Positions 1 to 6,278 of a stretch of DNA of 12,563 nucleotides are shown in pieces. Position 1 is the stretch's first letter, and each line of letters starts with the position of its first letter. The position numbers and the translations under genes are program-made. Below the pieces are notes generated by a model. It saw only the letters and a program-made list of their open reading frames with translations, had not been told where the DNA came from and did no database searches. The stretch is from Acidimicrobiia bacterium (GTDB taxonomy: Bacteria > Actinomycetota > Acidimicrobiia > Spongiisociales > ZC4RG35): NCBI GenBank assembly GCA_029865445.1, contig JAOUGY010000086.1, forward strand, positions 1 through 12,563, given 5' to 3'.

Positions 1-2
1 GG

Positions 3-629
3 GGCATCACCCGCGGCTGCGCTGAGGGTCTGTTCTGCCCGCAGGACCCCGTAACCCGAGGTCAGATGGCCGCATTCCTACGCCGGACGTTCGCTGATCG
101 ACTCGAACCGGGAGGGGCCGCGTCGTTCACCGACATGGCCGGAAGCGTGTTCGAAGGCGACGTGTCATGGCTTGCCGCGACGGGCGTCACCCGTGGATGC
201 ACTTCCTCCGAGTTCTGTCCAGAGTCCCCCGTGACGAGAGGTCAGATGGCGGCATTCCTACGTCGTGCCCTCGATTTGCCGCTTGTGGAGCCCCACCCGA
301 CGATCCTCGTCGACCTGTCGACTCCGGCCGGGGCAGGAGCAGAGGGCTGGAGGGCATTGGTGGCCCACTTCTTCGCCGACGGCGATGTGGACCGTGCTGT
401 CGACATCATCGACTGCGAGTCTGGCGGAGATCCGCTCGCCAAGAACCCGCGGTCGACGGCGTCGGGCTTGTTCCAACATCTTGCTTCCCAGTGGCCGGCC
501 CGAGCCGAGGCCGCCGGCTTCTCCGGAGCCGACGTCTTCGATCCGGTTGCCAACACCGCCGTCGCCGCCTGGCTCGTCTATGAAGGCGGAGGCTGGACCC
601 ACTGGAGTGCTTCGGCGCATTGCTGGTGA
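3..629 (+). CDS. SLH-repeat protein with C-terminal lysozyme-like transglycosylase domain (5' partial)
   Basis: The reading frame is open from base 3, so the N-terminus lies outside the window; 208 residues are visible. They begin inside one S-layer-homology repeat (GITRGCAEGLFCPQDPVTRG), followed by a complete second SLH repeat (visible residues about 32-92) with the same paired-cysteine and PVTRGQMAAFLRR pattern. A short linker leads to a lysozyme-like/SLT domain (about 119-208). This domain shows the candidate catalytic Glu in IIDCESGGDP (visible residue 139, codon 417-419), an SGLFQH motif, and a terminal W-x-x-W...CW ending. SLH repeats usually attach proteins to cell-wall polymers, and this SLT-like fold cleaves peptidoglycan in characterised relatives, so a surface-attached wall-remodelling enzyme is inferred. 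The ATG at 66 sits inside the first SLH repeat and is not the true start. It converges on the minus-strand gene ending at 765; the 135-bp gap holds no convincing terminator. Confidence 0.85.
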   Translation, partial: GITRGCAEGLFCPQDPVTRGQMAAFLRRTFADRLEPGGAASFTDMAGSVFEGDVSWLAATGVTRGCTSSEFCPESPVTRGQMAAFLRRALDLPLVEPHPTILVDLSTPAGAGAEGWRALVAHFFADGDVDRAVDIIDCESGGDPLAKNPRSTASGLFQHLASQWPARAEAAGFSGADVFDPVANTAVAAWLVYEGGGWTHWSASAHCW

Positions 630-764
630 CCGCTCACCGTCCGAGTGCCACATTCTCGCATTGGAAGTGAGTCGATCGCTACGACGCCGGGCTCGCCAGG
701 CTCCCGGATTGGTGAACGTCGAGTTGCAGGGAACGACCTCGATTTTCCGGACTTCTCCGCCGGC

Positions 765-1076
765 TCAGTTCGTTTCGTTCATCAGTTCATAGGACCCGAC
801 GAGGAGCGCTCCCCGTGGGTTTGGACCTTCGCCGGCTTCACACCGGCCTGCGATGCCCTCCGTGAAACGTGCGAAAGCCGGCGACGAGGCGAGGGGATTG
901 CTGTCGGTGCCGATCTCAGCGACGTGGAGGAACGTCCCGTCATCCAGCCGGAAAGCTGCATAACGCAAGCCATCGGGTCGAGTTTGGTTCAATTCGGAGA
1001 ACACCTCCTCAATGAGCCGTTGATTCTCCGCGGCACGATCTGGCTTCGGTCGATATCGAACAATCGTGATGGACAT
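765..1076 (-). CDS. small dimeric alpha/beta-barrel (ABM-like) protein
   Basis: A 103-residue protein starting MSITIVRYRPKP. The size and the pattern fit a ferredoxin-like dimeric alpha/beta barrel of the antibiotic-biosynthesis-monooxygenase type: beta-strand ITIVRYRP, helix 14-31, beta-strand FRLDDGTFLHVAEI, a second helix around SSPAFARFTEGI, and closing strand ALLVGSYEL. The fold is inferred from the pattern and no catalytic residue can be assigned. The start is well supported: an AAAGGAGG ribosome-binding site (complement of 1082-1089) lies 5 nt upstream of the ATG. It is divergent from the ArsR gene at 1133, and its candidate -10 (TACGGT, complement of 1105-1110) lies inside the shared palindrome, so it is probably controlled by that repressor. 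It could be a small monooxygenase, an isomerase-like stress protein or a binding protein. Confidence 0.75.
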   Translation of the reverse strand: MSITIVRYRPKPDRAAENQRLIEEVFSELNQTRPDGLRYAAFRLDDGTFLHVAEIGTDSNPLASSPAFARFTEGIAGRCEAGEGPNPRGALLVGSYELMNETN

Positions 1077-1081
1077 CCTGG

Positions 1082-1089
1082 CCTCCTTT
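1082..1089 (-). promoter_or_regulatory. strong Shine-Dalgarno of the barrel protein gene
   Basis: On the minus strand this reads AAAGGAGG, 5 nt before the ATG ending at 1076. It fixes the start of the 103-residue protein. It contrasts with the ArsR gene on the other side, which has no Shine-Dalgarno. Confidence 0.8.
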
Positions 1090-1114
1090 GGTAACTGTTT
1101 CGTTACCGTAACAG
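1090..1114. promoter_or_regulatory. overlapping palindromes, probable ArsR operator
   Basis: Three pentamers alternate here: GTAAC (1091-1095), GTTAC (1102-1106) and GTAAC (1108-1112). They create GGTAAC-N6-GTTACC (1090-1107), GTTAC-C-GTAAC (1102-1112), and a 20-bp imperfect palindrome at 1095-1114 (CTGTT...AACAG, 16 of 20 positions symmetric). ArsR/SmtB dimers bind imperfect palindromes of about this size. The site covers the candidate -10 of the minus-strand gene and lies just upstream of the plus-strand -10 at 1121-1126, so one bound dimer could block both promoters. Direct binding is inferred. Confidence 0.65.
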
Positions 1115-1120
1115 GTCGGC

Positions 1121-1126
1121 TACGAT
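1121..1126 (+). promoter_or_regulatory. -10 box for leaderless transcription of the ArsR gene
   Basis: TACGAT fits the actinobacterial TANNNT -10 consensus. Six bases later comes the ATG of the ArsR gene (1133), the distance at which transcription normally starts, and there is no Shine-Dalgarno in between. The mRNA therefore probably begins at or next to the start codon. No good -35 hexamer is visible. Confidence 0.55.
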
Positions 1127-1132
1127 ATTTGC

Positions 1133-1444
1133 ATGGAAACTGCAGGCGATCCTTTTGGCGCGCTGAGCGATGGGCATCGCCGGTCGATCCTCCGGCTTCT
1201 CGCCGAAGGCGAGAGTTCCGTCGGCGGGCTGGCCGAGTCGCTTCCGATCAGTCGGCCCGCGGTTTCGCGACACCTGAGACTCCTCGAGGAAGCCGGCCTG
1301 GTGAAGCATCGGGCGGAAGGAACCCGCAATCTGTACAGCCTCGACCAGGCGGGGCTGCACTCGATACGTGGATTCCTCGAGGAGATATGGCGAGAAGCCG
1401 CCGTCCGCTTCACGATGTTCGCCGAGAACACTCGAGACACATGA
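1133..1444 (+). CDS. ArsR/SmtB-family HTH repressor without metal-site cysteines
   Basis: A 103-residue winged-helix regulator. The helix-turn-helix runs over residues about 29-57 (SVGGLAESLPISRPAVSRHL, then RLLEEAGLV) and the wing over about 58-69 (KHRAEGTRNLYSL). DPFGALSDGHRRSILRLL at the N-terminus is typical of the family. There is no cysteine anywhere, so the ELCVCDL-type metal site of ArsR/SmtB sensors is absent. It belongs to the non-metal branch often found upstream of SRPBCC proteins. The start at 1133 is chosen because a TANNNT box ends 6 nt before it and no Shine-Dalgarno is present, which fits a leaderless message. Its TGA overlaps the ATG of the next gene (ATGA, 1441-1444). It probably represses itself, the SRPBCC gene and the divergent barrel gene through the palindromes at 1090-1114. 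The inducer cannot be read from the sequence. Confidence 0.88.
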   Translation: METAGDPFGALSDGHRRSILRLLAEGESSVGGLAESLPISRPAVSRHLRLLEEAGLVKHRAEGTRNLYSLDQAGLHSIRGFLEEIWREAAVRFTMFAENTRDT

Positions 1445-1896
1445 CGACACCCCTCCTCTTCGACCTCGAGCTCAGCTGCTCCCCCACCCACGCCTTCGAG
1501 ACCTGGACGACCCGCGCCTCGCACTGGTGGCCGAAAGGACACACCGTGACCGGGGACGGGAACACGGCCGTCGTGTTCGAGCCGCGCCAGGGTGGCCGGG
1601 TGTTCGAGCGTGCGCCCGACGGCACGGAACACGATTGGGGACGGATCTCGGTCTGGGATCCTCCCGGACGGCTCGTCTACACCTGGCACATCGGTGCCGA
1701 CGCCTCGTCCGAGACGGAAGTCGAGATCCGCTTCGATCCGGGCCCGGACGGCACGACGTTTGTTCGAATCGAACATCGCGGTTGGGCGGCTCTCGGTGCA
1801 GCGGCCGATGCCCGCCGGACCCTCAATACTCAGGGCTGGGGAGCGTTGCTCCCCGCCTTCCGAGCCGGCTGCACTGCCTCAACGCCTGGGACGTAG
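1441..1896 (+). CDS. SRPBCC / AHSA1-like domain protein
   Basis: A 151-residue START-like (SRPBCC) protein. It begins LLFDLELSCSPTHAFETWTT, with the typical first strand followed by the helix-containing HAFETWTTRASHWWP. FEPRQGGRVFER, WGRISVWDPPGRLVYTWH and TTFVRIEHRGWAAL follow in the usual AHSA1-like order, then a C-terminal helix (QGWGALLPAF). Such domains enclose a hydrophobic cavity and bind lipophilic ligands; the ligand here is unknown. The frame is open upstream, but the ATG at 1441 is the start: it overlaps the stop of the ArsR gene by 4 nt (ATGA), so the two are translationally coupled and form one operon. The fusion-like reading that would begin near 1066 runs antisense and out of frame through the regulator and is not real. 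The tail after GWGALLPAF is short and low in conserved character. Confidence 0.88.
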   Translation: MTTPLLFDLELSCSPTHAFETWTTRASHWWPKGHTVTGDGNTAVVFEPRQGGRVFERAPDGTEHDWGRISVWDPPGRLVYTWHIGADASSETEVEIRFDPGPDGTTFVRIEHRGWAALGAAADARRTLNTQGWGALLPAFRAGCTASTPGT

Positions 1897-1940
1897 GCAT
1901 GCGACGGGTGTAGGTTGGATGGAAACCAAAGGGAGAACGC

Positions 1941-2177
1941 ATGCGCAAACTCTTGAAGCTGGCCGTCGTGGCTGCGGTGGTCACCGGTGTTGCCAAGGTC
2001 ATCGCAACACAGAAGAAGGAGTGGTCAGGGCTCACCGAACCCGAAGTTCGAGGCAAACTCCATACCAAACTCGACTCCAAGCTCGGGAACGACAAGGTCG
2101 AGGAGATCGCCAACAAGGTCGTAGAGGGTATGCGCCAGAAGAACGTTCTGGCAGACGACGAATCCATCCCCGTGTGA
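1941..2177 (+). CDS. small membrane-anchored protein of unknown function
   Basis: 78 residues. A basic start (MRKLLK) leads into one hydrophobic segment (residues about 5-23, LKLAVVAAVVTGVAKVIA), followed by a charged, largely helical soluble part (residues 24-78) rich in Lys, Glu and Asp. No cleavage site or lipobox is visible, so an N-terminal membrane anchor with a cytoplasmic or periplasm-facing tail is likelier than secretion. GGGAG (1931-1935), 5 nt before the ATG, supports the start. A TANNNT-like TAGGTT at 1911-1916 could be its -10, so it may be transcribed separately from the SRPBCC gene 44 bp upstream. I do not recognise a named family. Its stop overlaps an ATG (TGATG, 2175-2179) that opens the decayed lipoprotein gene. 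Confidence 0.75.
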   Translation: MRKLLKLAVVAAVVTGVAKVIATQKKEWSGLTEPEVRGKLHTKLDSKLGNDKVEEIANKVVEGMRQKNVLADDESIPV

Positions 2178-2598
2178 TGCACCCGGACTCCGCGGGGTCT
2201 TCCGGCGCGGGTCCCGACCACGGTGGCCTCGGTGCGACGGACCTGTCCTCGTCGGCCGACGGCAGGTCTTGGGTCTCATCGGCAGGTTCAGCTTGGCCGG
2301 TGTCCTCGCGGCGTGCACCGACGGCCCCGGCTCCGCTACGTCAGCAAAGCCTCCAACACCACCCGGTACCACCGGAGCGGGCCCGGCTCCGGGGCCGGAG
2401 ATTCGGGACGCAACCGCAGGCCCATTGCCGGCGGACGGGTCGAGCCGACCCAACGTGCTCGACGACGAGGGAATCGTGCGCAGCAACATCACGCTGGGGT
2501 GTTCAGCGACGGACGGGACTATCAGCTCGCCACAACCTCGGGGTCGACCGGTGCCGGGTGCCGGGCGTCTCTGGTGGTGTGGGGTCGAGCCCGAGTGC
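2177..2598 (+). pseudogene. internally deleted, frameshifted intradiol-dioxygenase-like lipoprotein gene
   Basis: Three frames together spell the two ends of a secreted intradiol ring-cleavage dioxygenase-like protein. Frame A (from ATG 2177) gives PDHGGLGATDL. The frame then changes near 2245-2250 to LVGRRQVLGLIGRFSLAG and VLAAC, a signal peptide with lipobox LAAC, followed by a Pro/Thr-rich linker and AGPLPADGSSRPNVLDDEG-IVRSNITLG, the motif block that opens the family's dioxygenase domain. At about 2497-2501 the frame changes again and the text jumps to VFSDGRDYQLATTSGSTGAG-CRASLVV, which resembles the extreme C-terminus of these proteins. The middle, roughly 150 residues with the Tyr/His iron ligands, is absent. 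A third slip near 2580 may precede GVEP. Family assignment rests on remembered motifs from actinobacterial homologues. It cannot make an active enzyme. It abuts the convergent aldo/keto reductase stop at 2599. Confidence 0.7.
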
Positions 2599-3459
2599 TC
2601 ACCCTTCGTCCCAAGCGGGACGTCGGATCTCCGGGTCGACGACTCGCATGTTCCGGTCTCTGAGTTCGCCGATCCGAATCATCTCCTCCCCGGTCAATTC
2701 GAAGTCGAACAAATCGATGTTCTCTTCGATCTCCGTCACCTGAAGCGCACGCGGGACGACGGCCACCATCGGCTGTTGCACGAGCCACCGGAGGGCTACC
2801 TGCGCGGCGGTCTTCCCATGCGTTCGGGCGATCTCGCACAAGACCGGGTCCGACAGGATGCTCCCCCTGGCGAGCGGCGCATAACACGTCATGGTCATCC
2901 CGTGACGAGCACACGCCGCCAGGAGCTTGTCCTGACGGAGGTATGCGTGATACTCGACCTGGTTGGTGAACAGGGGCTCCGGGCTCTTGGCGATTGCCTC
3001 GTCGAGGAGGGCGACGGTGAAGTTGGATACGCCGATGTTTCGAGTCAGACCCTGTTGTTTCGCACGGGCGAGAGCACCAATCGTCTCCTCCAGCGGGACC
3101 TTCGGTTGGGGCCAATGGATGAGCAGCAGGTCCACGTAATCGAGTCCGAGCGTTTCGAGGCTCACTTCTACCGATTGGGCGAAGTCATTTGCACGGGCGT
3201 CCTCTTCGGTGACCTTGGTGGTGACCCACAGGTGCTCTCGCGCCACCCCGGCGCCTCTGATCGCTTCTCCTACCCAGTGCTCGGAGCCGTATTTCCGGGC
3301 GGTATCGATGTGGCGGTAGCCGACTGCGAGCGCGTGACCGATCAGCTCGACCGCCCGATCCGGTTCCGGATACAGCATCGTTCCGTATCCGACTGCCGGC
3401 ATTCGGGCTCCGTGCGCTTCGATCATGGGAACGTCGTCTGGTTGTACAGAATGCATCAT
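2599..3459 (-). CDS. aldo/keto reductase (2,5-diketogluconate reductase-like)
   Basis: 286 residues from the chosen start (MMHSVQPDDV), a normal length for the (alpha/beta)8 AKR family. The catalytic tetrad is complete: Asp52 and Tyr57 (YRHIDTARKYGSE), Lys82 (VTTKV) and His115 (LLIHWP). Further family blocks are GLTRNIGVSNF (138-147), NQVEYHAYL (166-174), AQVALRWLVQQ (219-229) and FDFELTGEEM (251-260). It should reduce aldehydes or ketones with NAD(P)H in the cytoplasm. The usual IPKS cofactor motif reads VPRA here (235-238). The frame stays open to 3675, but the extra residues look non-coding. The ATG pair at 3454-3459 has a TANNNT box (TACCGT, complement of 3465-3470) 5 nt upstream and no Shine-Dalgarno, suggesting a leaderless start. 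It is divergent from the FAD gene and convergent with the pseudogene. Substrate unknown. Confidence 0.88.
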   Translation of the reverse strand: MMHSVQPDDVPMIEAHGARMPAVGYGTMLYPEPDRAVELIGHALAVGYRHIDTARKYGSEHWVGEAIRGAGVAREHLWVTTKVTEEDARANDFAQSVEVSLETLGLDYVDLLLIHWPQPKVPLEETIGALARAKQQGLTRNIGVSNFTVALLDEAIAKSPEPLFTNQVEYHAYLRQDKLLAACARHGMTMTCYAPLARGSILSDPVLCEIARTHGKTAAQVALRWLVQQPMVAVVPRALQVTEIEENIDLFDFELTGEEMIRIGELRDRNMRVVDPEIRRPAWDEG

Positions 3460-3817
3460 CGACGACGGTAGCGGCACAGGAGTAGTCACCGGTCCCGATT
3501 CCGACAGCACGCCCACCTGTGTGATCAGCCGAGGGCTGCCCTCACCGCCTCGGCCCGTGATCCATGCCAGTGGACCATCACCCCGATGCCCTTTTTCGTG
3601 GCCCGATTTGGAGAAGCCGAAGCCGTCCGAGCGCGAGTGGGTAGCCACGCGTCCGGCGACCGATTCCAGACCCACACCGACGTGTCAAGTGCCGACTCGA
3701 GTGTGCTCCACTCCTTGGAGCACACGGCACCGGCAGGCATCAGAGTTTGTATGGCCTCATTGGTCCGGCACCGGCATCGACGAGGTAGCGTCAATACAAG
3801 TCGAGATTGGACGTGAG
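3460..3817. other. divergent intergenic region, no gene
   Basis: 358 bp between the starts of the aldo/keto reductase (minus) and the FAD/GcvT protein (plus). Small overlapping open frames on both strands show no recognisable domain, no Shine-Dalgarno and no agreement with either flanking gene. The region should hold both promoters. The only clear structure is the inverted repeat at 3701-3725. I see no glycine-riboswitch-like architecture before the FAD gene. Confidence 0.6.
3701..3725. repeat. perfect 10-bp inverted repeat with 5-bp spacer
   Basis: GTGTGCTCCA (3701-3710), spacer CTCCT, TGGAGCACAC (3716-3725). An outer GTGCC (3689-3693) and GGCAC (3726-3730) extend the symmetry after a 7-nt left-hand bulge. 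No T-run follows on either strand and both flanking genes point away, so an operator is likelier than a terminator. Confidence 0.7.
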
Positions 3818-6274
3818 ATGTCGAACACACTCCCTGCCCGAGCACAGGTGGTCGTCGTCGGAGGCGGCGTGATCGGGTCGAGTGTCGCCTACCACTTGAC
3901 CAAACGCGGCTGGGCCGACGTGGTCCTTGTCGAACGCGACCGGCTCACCTCCGGAACCACATGGCACGCAGCCGGCCTCATCGTGTCTGGCGGTATGACC
4001 AACGAGACATTGGCCTGGATGTCCCGGTATACGCGTGACCTCTATGCGGGGCTGGAAGACGAGACGGGGCTCTCGACCGGCTTCCGACCTGTGGGCTACG
4101 TCCAGACCGGATCCACCGCCGACCGCCTCGACAAGCTTCGGCGCGAAGCCGATTTCCTCCGCCTCATGGGGATCGAACGCCAGGAGATATCTCCGGCCGA
4201 GGTGGCCGGGATGTGGCCGATGCTCGACACCGCCGGCTTGCTGGCGGGCTTCTACACGGCAGACGAGGGTCGCGCCGACCCAGCCAACTGCGCGATGTCG
4301 ATGGCCAAGGGCGCCCGTATGGGCGGTGCCCGCATCTTCGAAGGCGTGAGCGTCACCGCCTTGGAAGTCCACAAAGGGGAGCTGAGTCGGGTCCATACGA
4401 CCGCCGGCGACATCGAGTGCGAGTTTGTGATCAATTGCGGGGGGATGTGGGCCCGCCAGATCGGCGCCCTGGCCGGCGTAGCCGTGCCCCTGCAGGCAGC
4501 CGAACACGCGTACCTGATCACCGACCAACTGGAATCCACCAACCCCGACATGCCGATCCTGGAGGATCCAGATCGATACGCCTACTACCGGGAGGAGACC
4601 GGTGGGCTCATGGTCGGCCTGTTCGAACCGGTTGCAGCGCCTTGGAACGTCGACGGGATTCCTGCCGGGTTCAGCTTCGGTGAGATCCCAAACGACTGGG
4701 ACCGACTGTCGCCATTCCTGGAGTTGGCCATGGAGCCACTACCGATCCTGAAGGAGGTCGGCGTCCGAAAACTCTTCACCGGGCCGGAGAGCTTCACTGC
4801 AGACAATGGACCGTTGATGGGTCCCGCGCCCGAAGTGGAGAACTTCTGGGTGGCTGCCGGCTTCAATTCGCTCGGCATCTTGTTGGGCGGCGGCGCCGGG
4901 AGCATCATCGCAGACTGGCTGGTGGATGGTGAGCCACCGGTCGACGTCACCGGCATCGATATCGCCCGGGTCCAACCGTACGAAACGACGAGCCGGTTTC
5001 GGCGTGACCGCACGGTGGAACTGCTGGGGCGGCTCCACTCCACTGGGTCGTGGCCACACTCGCAACCCCAGCGAGCTCGAAACGTCCGCCGCTCGGCACT
5101 CCACGATCGCCTCGCCCGTGCGGGTGCCCGATTCGGCGAGTCGTCGGGCTGGGAGAACGCAGCCTGGTTCGGACCGATCGACTACGCGCCCGACCCTGTA
5201 CGCACCTACCGACGGCCATCGTGGTGGGCGTTCCACGAGGCCGAGCATCAGGCCACCCGCCACAGCGTCGCCCTGTACGACATGTCTTCGATGTCCAAGT
5301 TTGTCGTGGAAGGCCCCGACGCCGAAGCCGTACTGAACCGCATGAGCGGCAACAACGTGGCAGTCGACGTCGGACGCTGCGTGTACACGCAATGGATGAG
5401 TTCTGCTGGAAAGTGCCTTGCGGACCTCACCGTGACCCGTCTCGCCGCGGAACGGTTCCTCGTGGTGGTGGCCGAGGCGTTCCACCGCAGGGTGGAGACG
5501 ATGCTCCGACGGGCGATCTCGCCCGACGAAAGAGCATCTGTGGCCGACCACACCTCGGGTCTCACGCTGTTGAGCCTCCAGGGGCCTCGTTCCCGGGAAC
5601 TCCTGAGCCGGATCAGCGACGCCGATCTGTCCAACGAGGCTTTCCCCTACTTGACCGCCCAGCGGATCGATTTGGAGTGCGCCATCGGTTGGGCTTTCCG
5701 GATGAGCTTCGTCGGCGAGTTGGGCTGGGAGCTCTTCATACCCACCGAGTTTGCCGTCGGTGTGTACGAGGCGATCGTGCGGGAGGGCGAGGAGCTGTCC
5801 CTGGCACACGCCGGGATGGTGACCCTCGAATCCACTCGCACGGAGGCAGGTCGTCGGGATTACGGGCTCGACATGGAGAACACCGATTCCCCCATCGAAG
5901 CCGGCCTCTCGTTTGCGCTCGATTTCGACAAGCCGGGCGGGTTCGTCGGCAAGGATGCCCTCCTGGCCGAGCGGGAGGCCGGACCGCCTCGACGCCGTCT
6001 GGTTCAGTTCCTGTTGGAGGACCCCGAGCCGCTGCTCCACGGTGAAGAACCCATACTGATCGACGGGGCGACCGTCGGCTACCTGAGGTCGGGCAATTAC
6101 GGACACTCCCTGGGTGGGGCGATGGGCATGGGGTATGTGGAGGCCGGCGAACCAGTCACGGCCGAATTGATCCGATCGGCGACGTGTCAGATTCGGGTGG
6201 CTGGTGAGCTGTTTCCGGCCCGGGCGTCGCTGCGCCCGTTCTACGACCCGGACAACGAACGCGTTCGAGGGTAG
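3818..6274 (+). CDS. FAD-dependent dehydrogenase/GcvT fusion, dimethylglycine/sarcosine dehydrogenase family
   Basis: 818 residues with the family's standard architecture. The N-terminal DAO-type FAD domain has the dinucleotide motif VVVVGGGVIGSSVAYHL (11-27), and TSGTTWHAAGL (44-54) carries His50 at the position of the histidine that bonds covalently to FAD in dimethylglycine dehydrogenase. The oxidase domain ends near VAAGFNSLGILLGGGAG (345-361). A linker (LHDRLARAGARFGESSGWE, 428-446) leads to the aminomethyltransferase-like folate domain (about 465-700; LYDMSSMSKF, LLSLQGPRSRELL, FVGELGWELF) and a GcvT C-terminal barrel (about 705-805). In known relatives the FAD half oxidises an N-methyl group and the GcvT half passes the carbon to tetrahydrofolate. 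The substrate here is not determinable; dimethylglycine, sarcosine or another N-methyl amine are possible. The ATG at 3818 lies just before the FAD motif. The frame is open upstream but unlike the family. The Shine-Dalgarno is weak. Confidence 0.9.
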   Translation: MSNTLPARAQVVVVGGGVIGSSVAYHLTKRGWADVVLVERDRLTSGTTWHAAGLIVSGGMTNETLAWMSRYTRDLYAGLEDETGLSTGFRPVGYVQTGSTADRLDKLRREADFLRLMGIERQEISPAEVAGMWPMLDTAGLLAGFYTADEGRADPANCAMSMAKGARMGGARIFEGVSVTALEVHKGELSRVHTTAGDIECEFVINCGGMWARQIGALAGVAVPLQAAEHAYLITDQLESTNPDMPILEDPDRYAYYREETGGLMVGLFEPVAAPWNVDGIPAGFSFGEIPNDWDRLSPFLELAMEPLPILKEVGVRKLFTGPESFTADNGPLMGPAPEVENFWVAAGFNSLGILLGGGAGSIIADWLVDGEPPVDVTGIDIARVQPYETTSRFRRDRTVELLGRLHSTGSWPHSQPQRARNVRRSALHDRLARAGARFGESSGWENAAWFGPIDYAPDPVRTYRRPSWWAFHEAEHQATRHSVALYDMSSMSKFVVEGPDAEAVLNRMSGNNVAVDVGRCVYTQWMSSAGKCLADLTVTRLAAERFLVVVAEAFHRRVETMLRRAISPDERASVADHTSGLTLLSLQGPRSRELLSRISDADLSNEAFPYLTAQRIDLECAIGWAFRMSFVGELGWELFIPTEFAVGVYEAIVREGEELSLAHAGMVTLESTRTEAGRRDYGLDMENTDSPIEAGLSFALDFDKPGGFVGKDALLAEREAGPPRRRLVQFLLEDPEPLLHGEEPILIDGATVGYLRSGNYGHSLGGAMGMGYVEAGEPVTAELIRSATCQIRVAGELFPARASLRPFYDPDNERVRG

Positions 6275-6278
6275 CCAG

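Noticed and set aside
2269..3471. 400-codon plus-strand frame starting at the lipoprotein signal peptide
   Set aside because: Only about the first 77 codons look like real protein. The rest is antisense to the aldo/keto reductase, so the true content is the pseudogene remnant at 2177-2598.
3425..3817. N-terminal extension of the FAD/GcvT protein
   Set aside because: The extra 131 residues are low-complexity and unlike the family, and they run across the divergent intergenic region. The FAD motif begins right after the ATG at 3818.
3730..3817. Glycine riboswitch before the dehydrogenase gene
   Set aside because: The leader is short and shows none of the repeated aptamer helices expected; nothing supports it.
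3525..3845. 106-codon minus-strand frame over the divergent gap
   Set aside because: No Shine-Dalgarno, no recognisable domain, and it overlaps the start of the FAD gene.
6256..6267. 12-bp palindrome CGAACGCGTTCG at the end of the FAD gene
   Set aside because: It lies inside the coding sequence (NERVR), can form only a 4-bp stem, and has no T-run, so it is not a credible terminator.
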